NCBI GenBank assembly: GCA_003415625.1
Contig: PYIU01000004.1
Location: 1,240,001-1,304,000, forward strand
DNA: 64,000 nt
Direction of reading: 5' to 3'
Source: Aquanectria penicillioides
Taxonomy: Eukaryota > Ascomycota > Sordariomycetes > Hypocreales > Nectriaceae
Both the position numbers and the translations under genes were made by a program. The number at the start of each line of letters is the position of its first letter. The first letter of the stretch is position 1. The notes beneath the pieces are model-generated. The model was not told the origin of the DNA, did not search any database, and was given only the letters and a program-made list of their open reading frames with translations. Shown piece after piece: positions 1-10,662 of the stretch.

Positions 1-688
1 ATATCCTCTTCTCCCCAGCTGCTCGAGGATCCTGCGGAAATCATGCTTTTGTGGCTTTTGTGGTGCGACGGATTCCTTCCTCGGAGGACCAGATCGCTCG
101 GCGAATGACCGAGATAGTAAGGATGGAACCGACTGGGAACGTCCATGCCCCGGCCTTGGGATGGGTCGGGAAGAGGCCGCTGCTCAGGGGAGTGCTGGCC
201 GCTGCTGTTGCTTCCGCTCCGGGAGAGGGACTCGGGCGACGGCGCCTCTACGGGACCAGGAACTCCTAGGATTCCTTCGGGCCTCACTTCCAGGGCGGAC
301 GCTGCGCCCACGACGGGTGTCCTCGGGGGAGAAGGGAGGAGGGTCCGGGCAAAGGACTGGCGACGCTGGCGTTTCTTGCAGTTATACTTGCCAACTCCCC
401 ACAAATCAAAGTGCTGTCGATATGAGCGGATGCTAAGATGGTTGTTCAAGTTAGTATACGAGATTCTCCTTAATCTTTCATCCGTGGAGTACTCGATATG
501 GATAGCCCAGGATACTGGTGAAGGAGTGTCCAAAAAGAAAGGGGGGGTTGGGGGGTTGGGGGGACTTACGATGCTTCGAAGCCGTATTGTGTTTTCATGA
601 TGATCCGGACATCCTCCAGTTTCCTTCCATCCCGGATATACAGCCGAACGATCACCTGGCGATGCTCATTCCACGGCTTCGCCATCAT
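1..688 (-). CDS. Clr5-domain protein, C-terminal part cut by the window edge
   Basis: Two exons are seen, 570-688 and <1-432, joined by a 137 bp intron (donor GTAAG, acceptor TTAG). The first coding exon starts MMAKPWNEHRQVIVRLY and continues through GRKLEDVRIIMKTQYGFEAS; after splicing it runs into IRSYRQHFDLWGVGKYNCKK. This is the Clr5 module, with a Trp-x-x-His start, an L-E-D-V-x-x-x-M core and a final Y-R-x-x-F-x-x-W-G. The domain takes up the first 60 residues or so; the rest is Ser/Pro-rich and disordered, at least 183 residues in the window. Clr5-domain proteins are common in filamentous fungi and are thought to act in the nucleus, but the role of this one is unknown. A 20-codon upstream ORF (800-859) precedes it. 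The start was chosen because exon 1 candidates further upstream do not splice in frame. Confidence 0.8.
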
Positions 689-799
689 AACTGCTATGTC
701 CTGGTGATAGCAAGTTGTTTCTGATTGGGGGGTGTGTTGGGGTGTTGGAGAGGTAAGATTTAAAACAAGTAAAAGACTAAGCCTGTGCTGTATTGATCT

Positions 800-859
800 C
801 TACCCGGGAAGGGTGACGGTAGCGACAATATCAATAGGCAGAGTGACGGTGGTGGGCAT
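800..859 (-). promoter_or_regulatory. Candidate upstream ORF in the leader of the Clr5-domain gene
   Basis: A complete small frame (MPTTVTLPIDIVATVTLPG, then TAG) lies 111 bases upstream of the Clr5 start codon on the same strand. Its end also overlaps a possible GTAGAG donor, but splicing from there does not join the Clr5 exon in frame. It may be a regulatory uORF or chance. No expression evidence is available. Confidence 0.3.
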
Positions 860-3052
860 TTGAGTGCAACCAGAGGGAAATGTTTGGTCCAATGTGTCGA
901 AGAGGGGTGTCTGTTTTGGGAGGGGGAACCCCAGAGTTTCTTTACCGTTGTCTGTAACTCGTTTTGTGTTCTTCTTTCTTTTAGGTGAGCCTCAAGTCCT
1001 CTTCTCTCTCTCTCTCTTTTTTTTTTCCTTTCTTGTTTCCCTTCTTGATTATCCCCCTTTTTTTTCTAGTAATGAAATATGTGAGGTGGTGGGAAATTGT
1101 AGTAGATGGAGATGGGTGGGTGGGTGGGTGGTGGTTTAGAAGAGGAAAGCTGGCTGGGAGGTGAAGTGCTGTTTTACCTTCGACCAACCGTCAGCGGAAT
1201 AAGAGAAGGGAAAAGGAAAGAGAAAAAAAAAAAGGACGTGAGAGCTAGAGAGGAGGCGGTGGGGGACTAGAAGGGTCTCCCGTAGCAGAGGCTCAAGCAG
1301 CCAGCCCAGCCCAGCCCAGCCTTATTTATTAATGGAATTGTCATGGTCCCTCAGCCTGGTTTCGGGTCGGCCCCCGGGAGCAGCAGAACGAGGCAGCCGG
1401 CGGCTTGCAGGGCGAGGCAGACAGAAGCAGAGGGAAGCAGCCCAAAACCACTGGGCGGTTGAATATTCTCACAGGCCGTGGGTGGCCATGGGCGCCACAT
1501 CCACATCCGTATGGGCTGGGATGGAAGCAGTTGCAGTTGCAGTTGCAGTTGCAATGTCGAAACGAAGCGTGAATGTGAATGGTACACATATTGGCTCCGC
1601 GCGCTGCGAGGAGCGAGATGCAATCTACTGTACGCTCGGCTGCAGAAGCATTGATGGTCGTCTCGTCTCGTCTCCCGTTGGCCCACCGGCTCGCTTGTCT
1701 CAACAAGCGAGGCGACTTGTGCAGTTGGCAGACGGATCGCATTGGTAGCCAGAATCTCAACCCACGTCTCTGGGTGGTTTGGGTGGTTTGGGTGGTTTGG
1801 GTGATGAAACCGCGCGCTACCCATGTCCGGGGTGGCTTGTTTTTCAACCGCTCCCCCCCTCTCCCTCTCCCTCTCCCTCCGCCCAAGAAAAATCAACTCA
1901 TAGCACATTCAGCCTCATTCATACCTACCTAGGTACCCCTAGCACGCGGCAGTTTGGTCCCACATCCCCGTTGTTTTCGGCGGTTGATGTTCTGGGAAGG
2001 TAGCGAGTGCGAGGGCTTGGAATCCCGGCATCCCTGCGACGTGGTGTTGGTGTTGGTGTTGGCAGTGTTGGCGTTGACAGCTACAGGTGGGAATACATTG
2101 AGGATACTCCGTTCAACCTGACAGACTACGCTTGATCTGCACCGGGGTGAGCTTCTCTAAACAATTGTGCAATCGAGGCGGACGATCTTGTTTTCCTTTC
2201 TTTTTCTCACTCTCCCATTTTTCGTTCTCCCTCTGAGATCGCTCACTCGTTGATTGACTTGCTCGTGCTTGGCTTGTACGAAACCGCCGCCACATGCGAC
2301 ACAAGTCTCGACCACATCTACGCCTCTCCAAGGACTCGCCCCGTGTGATACACTTTGTGATGCTTGCTTTTTTTTTCCCCCTCTCTCTTCTTCTCATTCT
2401 TCCCTTCCATCCCACCCCATCCGTTCTGTTGTCTTGTGCCTTTCCCTCCTGCTCTTGGACCGCGGCGCAAGGGTATTGGCATGGGCTTGGGTGCAGCATG
2501 GGACTGCCTGTGATTCGTCGCGCAGCCTCAAGGCACCCCTCGGGCTGAATGGAAATGCGACCATCCATTCTCGGCTGCAGCACCTTCATCGCCGTGCCTA
2601 GGCAGAATGCTCAATGAACGCTTCCGTAGCATCCCCGATCGCCAGGCATCGTTCGCCCTGTTTTCTTTGGACCATCTTTCCATTCCTTTTGGTGTGGTCT
2701 TTCCCTTTGCGCCCCTCTGTGGTGTGTTGTCTCCCACGCATGTGGAGAGAAACAGCCCGAGACCCGTTTTGACAACCTTCCCCAGAATTTTGTGATTTGG
2801 TTTGTATTTTCGTTTCACTCGTCCTGAGCCCCTGACCTGTCTCACAACCCGCGGGGCGTGGGGTGGGCTGCGTGTCCCCGTCTCCCCGGTCATTGTTTCG
2901 AAGCCTCAAAGTTACTTGTTGCCGTCGCCATGTCTTGTTCTGATGTTTCTTCTTTTTCTCCTTCTTCTTCAATTTCTTCATCATGGTAGGAGCCAGATAG
3001 GGCCCGCAAACCATGTAAAGAAATGACTAGATTCGACCCATGCCGACTCTAT

Positions 3053-3077
3053 CCTCCTCCTCCTCCTCCTCCTCCTC
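3053..3077. repeat. TCC trinucleotide microsatellite
   Basis: About eight uninterrupted TCC units, intergenic. Confidence 0.85.
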
Positions 3078-4261
3078 TAATCTACTAACCAAAAACCATA
3101 AAAAAGAAGAAAGCAATGGTGCAATCTTCAAGCCTATTGTTGGCTGAGCCCGAGCCATCTCCAGCCCGTGTATTTCGCCCCGAGCGCACGCGGGAACTTC
3201 TGGTCGGTGTGCTGCCTCATGATCGCTCGTCATGTTGGGAGGCATTGCTCCGCCGCCCAGAGCCCGATCGTGAAGATGGACACTCGACAAATCGCAATCC
3301 AACTAGAGAACTGCTCCCACCATCTGCCACGCAGCACGAGATAAGCCTGTCACTGGTCGACTCGTAGCCTTGTAAACATCCCAAAATAGCTGTCTCCAGC
3401 CATCCCAGCGCACCCGCGCAATCACTCGACGTTTCCCGCCCCCATCTTCACAGGCGGATGCCCGCCACACGCTGCCACAGCGGCTGCCGCTATCTTTCCA
3501 GCTCTAGATGCAAAGCCACACAGATGTCGAAATAAGCCAATGACGCCGACTCGACCGGGCCGGCCTCCCCCTTGTTGCCTCCCCCGTCTCCTCCGCCTTC
3601 ACGTCTGAAGTTGTCTTGACCTTCTCGGTGAAACTAGCCTATTGCCTGCCTCTCCGGGCGTAGCACCGCCTCCTTTTGTGTTTCTGCGCTTTTGCGCAGG
3701 TGATTGATGCAGGAGAGACGGGAGAAGCCGTGCCTCTCGATCGAGGCTTAGCTGTTTGATAAGTGAGCCACGAGGAAACAAGATAGGTATGTAGGCAACC
3801 AAGCTAAGCAATGCTGTTCGTCAATTGAAGAGGGCGAAATAAAAATAAACGTAATGAGGTATACCTAGTTAGATTGATGGTGCAAAAATGCAGGGGGATA
3901 AAAAGACAGAAACCATCGGTTGAAAGAACCATTTCATTCATTCCGGCTCTTGGTCAAGAGCCACCCATCGAGATCCTTTGACGTGCTGATCATCTCGGGA
4001 ACAGTAACATGCAGGGACTCGACGGGAAGCAAACCGTGAGCCGGGGAATAGGGATATCGGATGCAAAATACACTTTCGCCTTCTCTTTCTCCTCTTCCTC
4101 ATTATTAGTTGTCCACGTTGCAAGTCTTCCCTTACTTGGTTTCATTCCGTCTCCCCGTCCCCGTCGCAAGCCTTGTTTTTTTTTCTATGCCGGTCGGGCG
4201 TTCGCAATGTCCAAAACATGGTTGGCGAAAGGCGTCCGCACGCGTGTGCGCGTCTTCTCTG

Positions 4262-4298
4262 GGTGCGTGCGTGCGTGCGTGTGTGTGTGTGTGTGGTG
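4262..4298. repeat. GTGC/GT microsatellite
   Basis: Four GTGC-type units pass directly into a (GT)n run, about 100 bp past the SLM1 stop codon, probably inside its 3' UTR or terminator region. Confidence 0.85.
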
Positions 4299-4399
4299 TG
4301 TAGTGTGTGAGTGTGCGTACATGCGCCGTTCATGTGCGCCTGTGTATGGTGGCCTCCTTCACACCGTTCGCCTCACTATTGAGCTAAGGCAGCTTTTGC

Positions 4400-6045
4400 C
4401 TACTTCTTCTCTGAGACAGTAGTCTCTCCACCAGTAACACCCGCCTCTTGAGCTTTATGCTCATCCACGGGAGACTTGAGCTTCTCGCCGATCTTGTCCG
4501 TCGATCCAATGCTGGGACTCGTTGGAATGGGAGACGTGGGCGTCGATGTGACGGGTGTGGAGCTTGCGCTGACAACGGGACCGGTCGCGCTGCATACGCT
4601 CGAGATGATCTGGAACCACTTTTGGGCGTCAGATGCAGTATGAGCTTTGAAGCTTAGCTCTGACGAGCCCGTCAACTTGCTGCTCATCGTCTTGGCCTTA
4701 TCCTTGCCCTTCACGTTGAACTTGTCACCACTGGGAGTGCCGACGGTTGCCTCGGGGAGGTAAATAGACAACTCGGGCTTGGGGTCCTGTCTCGTGTTGT
4801 CCGAGTCCTTGAACTCGTGTAGGAACTTGGAGGGCGTGATCACGTAGTAGCTAGTTGAGTAGCCCCATGACAACTTGTTGCGCGACTTGCGCTCGAGGGA
4901 GCCTTCAATTAGGGGCTTGGTTGCGGCGTGATCCATGTTAGGGAACACGACCGCCTCGACCGAGCGAGCAGGTTCATCGGGATGGACGAGGCGGTCCGCG
5001 CAGCGAGCTTCGAAGTTGATCCACTCAAATTCGCCGCCGACGCGCTGGACGTTCTCGAGCATGTCGGTATGCAGGGCACGGATCTTTTCGCCCTGTCCAC
5101 CAGCCAGCAGGTTGAAAGCCTCCATGGCTTGCTGAATCACCTCGATGACGTGTGCTTCAAAAGTCTTGAAATTGGCTTGCACCGAGAGGAGGTCGTTGCG
5201 GTGGTTGTTCTCGGAAATGACCTGGTTGCTCAGGCGGTGCAGGACACCTCGGTAAATGACGTAGGGATCTTCGTGGCCCTGGAGGTGACCGCCGGCGGAG
5301 TCGAAGGCGGCGCTTTGCTGGCCAAGCAGCTCAATGTGCTTCTGGGTGGTGTTGCGGGCCTTTTCAACCTCCTTAGCACCCTTCTGCGCACCATGGGCCA
5401 GTTCCTTGGCTTTGTGCTTGATTTCTTTATGCAAACGCTCAAGGATAGGAAGAACGGAGCCCTTGATGCTCTTCTCCGTCTCAATGTTGGTGTTGATCAT
5501 GGACTGGGTGTTGGAGCGCATGTTCTCAAAGAAGCCGGCGACACCGCCAAGGCTCTGGTCGAAGTGGTGACCCTCCCGGAGAGGGCTGGAAATGGTCTGG
5601 AAGAAGCGGTGTCAAGGTCAGTTACGATCCATTCCCTCTACTCCACTGTCATTGTGTTACAGCTTCCAGGGTGAAGCCAAAACATAGATCCACAATCGAA
5701 CGAACCTTCAACACCTTCTCGTACTCCTTGGCCTGTCGAGCATGAATCTTCTCCATGGCCTCCATATAGTCCTCGAGGTAACCGACAGCATGTTTCCAAG
5801 CCTGGAGACGCTCGGCGAGCAGTCCAGCAGTCTGCAGCTAGCGTTAGTAACATAATTCCGTCACTTCCATCGCTTCCGAGTTTACGAAGCTTGAGCTTTC
5901 GCATGGCATCGGGTCATGTCGATCGGCGCGGGCGGTAACATACAGTCGAAGGGTCCGCCTCCGGAATGGCCTCGTCGCTGAATGCGCTGAGGCCAGTGGT
6001 GGCCCTCGAGGGCAGCGAGACAGTCGGTGAAACGGCAGCAGACAT
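4400..6045 (-). CDS. SLM1: Slm1-type BAR/PH-domain protein (phosphoinositide-binding TORC2 target)
   Basis: Three coding exons: 5944-6045, 5706-5831 and 4400-5596, giving 474 residues. The donors are GTATGT and GTTCGT. The N-terminus (MSAAVSPTVSLPSRATTG) is short and disordered. Residues about 35-240 form a helical F-BAR-like region, with ERLQAWKHAVGYLEDYMEAM at its start and HKEIKHKAKEL further in. Residues about 265-375 are a PH domain (LIEGSLERKSRNKLSWGYST, SYYVITPSKFLHEFKDSD, AQKWFQIISSVC). The Ser/Thr/Pro-rich tail matches the family, which is phosphorylated by TORC2. Yeast Slm1/Slm2 sit at eisosomes, bind PI(4,5)P2 and act in actin organisation, sphingolipid signalling and transporter endocytosis. 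This protein is shorter than yeast Slm1, as is usual in filamentous fungi. Domain assignment is firm; the exact cellular role is inferred from yeast. Confidence 0.9.
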
Positions 6046-8355
6046 GTTGGTGATGAATTCTTGTCACTTCTCAACAACAGGACGAGCTCGAAGGAGAAGA
6101 AGGAGTCAACGTGTACTCCGTGCCCAGGTAAAATTAACTGTCGTCACGCTTGGCAGGGGGTCGACGAGCTAAATAGAGTCAAGGGTAGCGAGGAGGGGTA
6201 TCACAGGGGAGGTGGGGAGCTATGGGTTTTTTTCTTTTGGGCGGCCAGGGGGCGTGGGAACGGGCGATTGGGCGTCGATGCAAAGGCACGATGCAACCGA
6301 AGGATGGAAGAAGACGAGCGGTCTGGAAACGACAACAACAGCAAACATCGACGATTCTATATTCGTGCTGGGATTGTCACTGGTTTGACAGGGACGTGGA
6401 ATGACGTTTTCTCAGGATCAAGGAAGCTTGGAGGGGGTGGAGAAATCGAGACGGGTGGTGGAGTATCCGGTGAAATCGGTGATGGCGTGGCTTTGGTTCG
6501 ACTCGACCGACGCTCGTTTGGCTTGAGCAGGTGCGAATGATGTTGGATTTGGCTCGACTTGGGGAGATATTGGATCGCTTCCCTCCAACCCAATTCTTGG
6601 CAAGCATCACAACCGATCAGTTGTGATTGGAGTTGGTTGCAACATGGCCCCATAATATTGGCAACTTTTGCCAAGAAAGGGTTCAAGATGATGAGCACGG
6701 GATACAATCACAAGCGTGGGTCCAACAGCGCCGTGGATGAATCACGACATTGCGACAGTGTCTGTGGATGTAGGCCGGCGACTTGGTTTCCGGTTCCATG
6801 GGGGCGCGGGGTGAAGCGAGACAGAGGAGCCTTGTCTCTCACGATCATGGAAGATGCAGCTCTGCGCACACACTCCCACCCTCTCTCAACCCTCATGTAC
6901 TGTACCTACCAAACTAGGTAGGTGCCCAAACCTCTGCCTGTTGTAGATGGCTTCTCCCACGCTACGATACCGAGACGAATACAAAGCATCATCGCCGTGG
7001 GAAATCGTCATACACATCCGCACCGATCACTTCCTTGTCTTTTCTACTTCACCTCAGTGACGATAGCCTCATGTCGTCACAAGATCCAGAAAGTTGCGCC
7101 AACCCGGCTATCGCAAAAAAAAAAAAAAATCGTGACGTCAATGCACCATTAGCCTGTGCCTCCCACTCCCGCACTAACACTGGAGGAAATAGCTAGGTAA
7201 TTAGGGCCGCCCTCAAATTCATCCTCTGGCCCGCGAGACGATTCATCCAGACCAACCAGAGCAGACGGGACGCAGTGTAACACCAGACAGTGACCCTAAC
7301 AATCGATAAGGTTGAGTGAGTCGGCACCCTCACCATCCCCGCCGTCGTCTTTACAGTAGTTACTGTACATCCATCCGCTGTCACCCCCATCCCTTCTTAG
7401 TCCCCCCGCTTATTAGCCAAACTTCTACCACCGGCTCAGATCCAGGCTCATCCGACGGAGTCGTGAGAACAACTCCCGGGTTTTCCTTTTGGAGGCAGCC
7501 CACCACACCACCGCCCCGCAAACACACACCACCCGCCCTGCTCGACCACGCCACGGTCGCCGTGGTACGGGTTCCCCAGGAGCGGCATTCGGGAATACTA
7601 GGACCAGCTTTCTGGAACGACAAGAAGGGATGGAAGCGAGGACGTGCTCAGATCATGCACTATTCCATATACCCGTCTGTTCTGACATCATTGCTGTCAC
7701 TGAAAGCTCGGATGCCTTCGAGGCCCAAGCTCATATGCCACTCCCCCCCACGAGTACATACATTCATTCTATATTTGGCGTCTGCATGGGTTGGTATGCA
7801 AGGTAGTTTGTGGTCAAGATGTAAGGTATAGATGAGAACTTGTTCAAAGCCCGGCGGGTGCCTGTCACATTGAGCAATTGCGCGAGTTATGTTTGTTGAT
7901 ACCCAGTTTTCATTTTCCTTATTTGATCGGTAGCTAGGTCTCTCAGTATGCCCTGGGGTATCACGGTACTCCTACTGTACAAGGAAAGCGCCATCATGAT
8001 ATAGAATGAATCAAGCTCTTCATCGCACTCCGTCGAGTGCTCATCCTGGTTCTGGTTCTGGTTCTCTTATGCATCATTTCCCTTCGTTCAATAGTTCTGC
8101 TTCAAATCACCGCCAATTGATTGCACCTAGTCTATCATGCCCGAAACAGTTTCCCAACGATATCCAACAATAAACCCGCAATGCATGTCCCTTCGAGGGA
8201 TCTTGTTGAGTGATTCCAACCCGAGAAAAAAAACGCCGCCTGTGTCCCAAGATATCGCTTTGTTTGTTTGTATTCGCAATGTTGCCTCCGTGTACTGTCA
8301 TATACTCAAGAAATCAAAATAGAACGCCGCTGAATTCGAGTAGTGATGGTCAAAT
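6046..8355. other. Gene-free stretch between SLM1 promoter and creD 3' end
   Basis: No convincing gene. It contains the SLM1 promoter and leader, an ACCTACC inverted repeat, an A-run (about 7117-7128) and a short GGTTCT repeat (about 8050-8075). Frames up to 171 codons lack family similarity and overlap on both strands, as expected in GC-rich DNA. Confidence 0.6.
6904..6923. repeat. ACCTACC / GGTAGGT inverted repeat
   Basis: Perfect 7-bp arms separated by 6 bases. Similar ACCTACC-type inverted repeats occur at 1923-1937 and 24851-24869, and direct arrays at 24321-24347 and 33063-33079. Confidence 0.75.
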
Positions 8356-10357
8356 TCAATAAACCTGGTCTCGTCCCTGCATAATGTGTAGTCTTCGGTG
8401 GGTTGAAGGGTCCTCGGTGTAAGCACGCCCCGCAATCAAGCTGGTAGGGCGTGAGATGTGATGAACTTGGTGAACGTGGTCCTCGCCGGCTTGATCCTCT
8501 GAAATGGTTCCAAGAGGATCCGGCACAATGTCTGCCGCAGGTGGGGTTCGGGGAGCGCTGAGCGCCGTCTCGTAGTCGGGAAGGTTGCCAAATGACAGTG
8601 ACCGGGCCGGAGTGCGGACCGCCGTCTGGTAGCTGGGAACCTTGTTCAGCTCGGTGAACTCGCTTGTATCCACATCGACGTGTTCGGCAGAGTTGCGGGA
8701 CGAATCGTCTCCTGCGCTGTTGCTCCTCGTGAGAGCACCTGACTGTGGCTCCGATCGCGGAGCTCCCCCATGGGGTGCCGAGGTCGGGGAAGCGAAGCCA
8801 GAAACCGAATGGATCGACGTAAATGAGGTGTTGCGCTGAGAGGGATCAAGTGATACGTCGGCTAATCGTGATGACAGAGCCGCGGGGGCAACCGGTCGGC
8901 TGTGAGTCAGCGCTGCCGCCAGGTTCTCGGTAGAACCGGATCGTGACTGCGCATAGAAGGGGCTGTTCACGCCGGACTGGATTGCAGGCGTCTGGAAACC
9001 GTGGACATCGACATCCTCGTAAAGTTGATCCAGGACGTGCTCGCCATAACCCGGGGTGCGATCGTTCCAAGGACTTGGTCGTTAGGCGCGGTAGGCGATT
9101 GGTCTACTAGGTTGCCTTGCTCATCGAGAGGCATGTTAGGAGAGATGAAAATGGAAACGGGGAGAGTGGCACGGAGCTACAATCCACAAAGTTAGCTATT
9201 TTTCTTCTGCCTCAACTTTCAAGGGGATTCGTACCTCGGAGATGTGGCCATCTGGGTTGCAGAGAGCAACCGTCAACTTGATCTTGTGGCGGATCTTGAT
9301 ACCATGGTGGTTTAGGTCTTGTACACATTGTCGCAGCCTCTTGGGCAAGTCGAGTTTCTTGGTCAGGGCCCAACCCTCCTGGCCAGTGTCCTCGATCATG
9401 TCTTGCCAGTGTTCTTCCCTCGTCACCTCAAACTTCCACATTTGAACTTCACGCTCGGTGCGGTGCTCTCGGACACTTAGTCCAGAGGCTCCCTGGACAC
9501 AGCATTCTCGAACCTCCATTAGTCTGGCTGTGATATCGCCCAACTCAAGACCCTTCAGAAGAGGGGTAAATCGCATGTCCATAGATACCAAGCCGCCAAA
9601 GACGACGGCCTTTTGGGGGATGACAATCGAGTAGTCGACCTTGTTGGGCCAGATGTTCTCGACGCTCATGGCATGTAGGAATTCCAGGGCACCGGGCTCT
9701 AGAGTTCGGATTATTCGCAGGTGCTTGTAGGCATGGAGGTCGTATGCTAACTTTCCGCGGCCAACGGTGGCCTTGAGTCTGTATGTGATAGAGGCCTCGG
9801 GGATGCCCTCGACGCTCTCAGCTGTGTCGCCAGGGAGCATGAATTCGAAAGGCCACTCGTAGTTGCCGGCGGGGAGCGTCATGCTCTTGCCGTGAGTTCC
9901 AACAAAGGGAGTCCATCGGTGCTCTAGGATGGTGGTTGTTTTGTCGACTTTTTGGCCAGAAACGCCCGGAGCACTTCCGCGCGGGTCAGCCCAGCTGTTT
10001 ACGAGAAACTTTGGTTAGACGTGGTTCCGGGAAGGGGACAAGTTCAAAAAATTAGGGCCAGTATGGAAAGTCTTACGAATGGCGCAAAGTGCCCATTAGT
10101 CGTAGGCGCACGTCTTCCATGCGCAGGGAAGATTGTAGGCAGAGGACGAGGACGCCCTTGAGAAGCTGACCGGAGGATTCATGTTCGTTTCCTCGAAAAA
10201 CGATAAAATCGCTGTCTAGTCTGTTGCGCGCAACAAGTCAGAGGCGGTTCGGTCAGGGTTTACCCAAGGGACGGCAGTCCGCGAAAACTTACCGGATGTC
10301 AAAGAGGCTGTATGAGTTGCGCCCAGTGACTGATGAGAAGGGTTTAAAGGACGGCAT
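8356..10357 (-). CDS. creD: Arrestin-related adaptor CreD (HulA/Rsp5-type ligase adaptor), with an apparent 1-base frame error
   Basis: Exons: 10293-10357, 10077-10220, 9235-9994 and 8356-9176. The N-terminus (MPSFKPFSSVTGRNSYSLFD) leads into an arrestin-N fold (GQLLKGVLVLCLQSSLRMED, then VRLRLMGTLRHSWADPRG), followed by an arrestin-C region ending GHISELRATLPVSIFISPNM. The tail carries two P-x-Y motifs, VPSY near residue 503 and LPDY near 522, as expected for binding WW domains of a HECT ubiquitin ligase. In exon 4 the frame must change at the G-run 9053-9056 (one C missing on the coding strand) to pass from NLVDQSPTAPNDQVLGTIAP into GYGEHVLDQLYEDVDVHGF. With that base the product is 596 residues, the size of Aspergillus CreD. 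CreD regulates carbon catabolite repression and transporter ubiquitination. No canonical intron of suitable phase could explain the shift. Confidence 0.9.
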
Positions 10358-10590
10358 GGTGGGGGATTGGGGTAGAGAGGAGTTGGAGAAGGGATGGCCG
10401 AGACGCAGCCAGAAAGGAAGACCAAGAAGATCCAAAAGAGATTTGGGGGAGGGTTGGGACGGTTTTATTCGGGGGCAGGACACAATGGCATCCCACGACA
10501 CGGCACGAGTCGACAGTCGACCCAAGACCCAAGCCGGCGACGGCGGCGGCGGGCGGGATGTGTGTGTCTGTATGAGTGTAGTGTGTGCGT

Positions 10591-10662
10591 GGGAGTGGGA
10601 GTGGGAGTGGGAGTGGGAGTGGGAGTGGGTGGGCGTGGGCGTGTGGGCGTGGGTGTGGGTGT
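10591..10662. repeat. GGGAGT tandem repeat grading into GGGCGT/GGGTGT
   Basis: Six or more GGGAGT units followed by related GGGCGT and GGGTGT units, 230-300 bp upstream of the creD start codon. On the creD sense strand it reads as a C/A/T-rich pyrimidine-biased tract, so it may lie in the promoter or the 5' leader. Confidence 0.85.

Larger units (their letters stand above)
689..4399. other. Gene-free stretch between Clr5 gene and SLM1
   Basis: No frame here has recognisable protein similarity or a convincing exon structure. The DNA is rich in pyrimidine tracts, GTTGCA and GGTTTGGGT tandem repeats (about 1530-1555 and 1770-1800), a TCC run and a GT-rich microsatellite. The right part must hold the 3' UTR of SLM1, and the left part the promoter of the Clr5 gene. 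Confidence 0.6.

Noticed and set aside
1341..1908. Two overlapping minus-strand frames of about 180 codons
   Set aside because: They are reading frames through tandem repeats (GTTGCA, GGTTTGGGT, CTCTCC) with no conserved sequence.
9080..9115. A short intron (GTAGAC..CAAG) as the explanation for the creD frame change
   Set aside because: It is only 34 bp, has a wrong phase and a weak acceptor; a missing C in CCCC-GGG fits both frames exactly.
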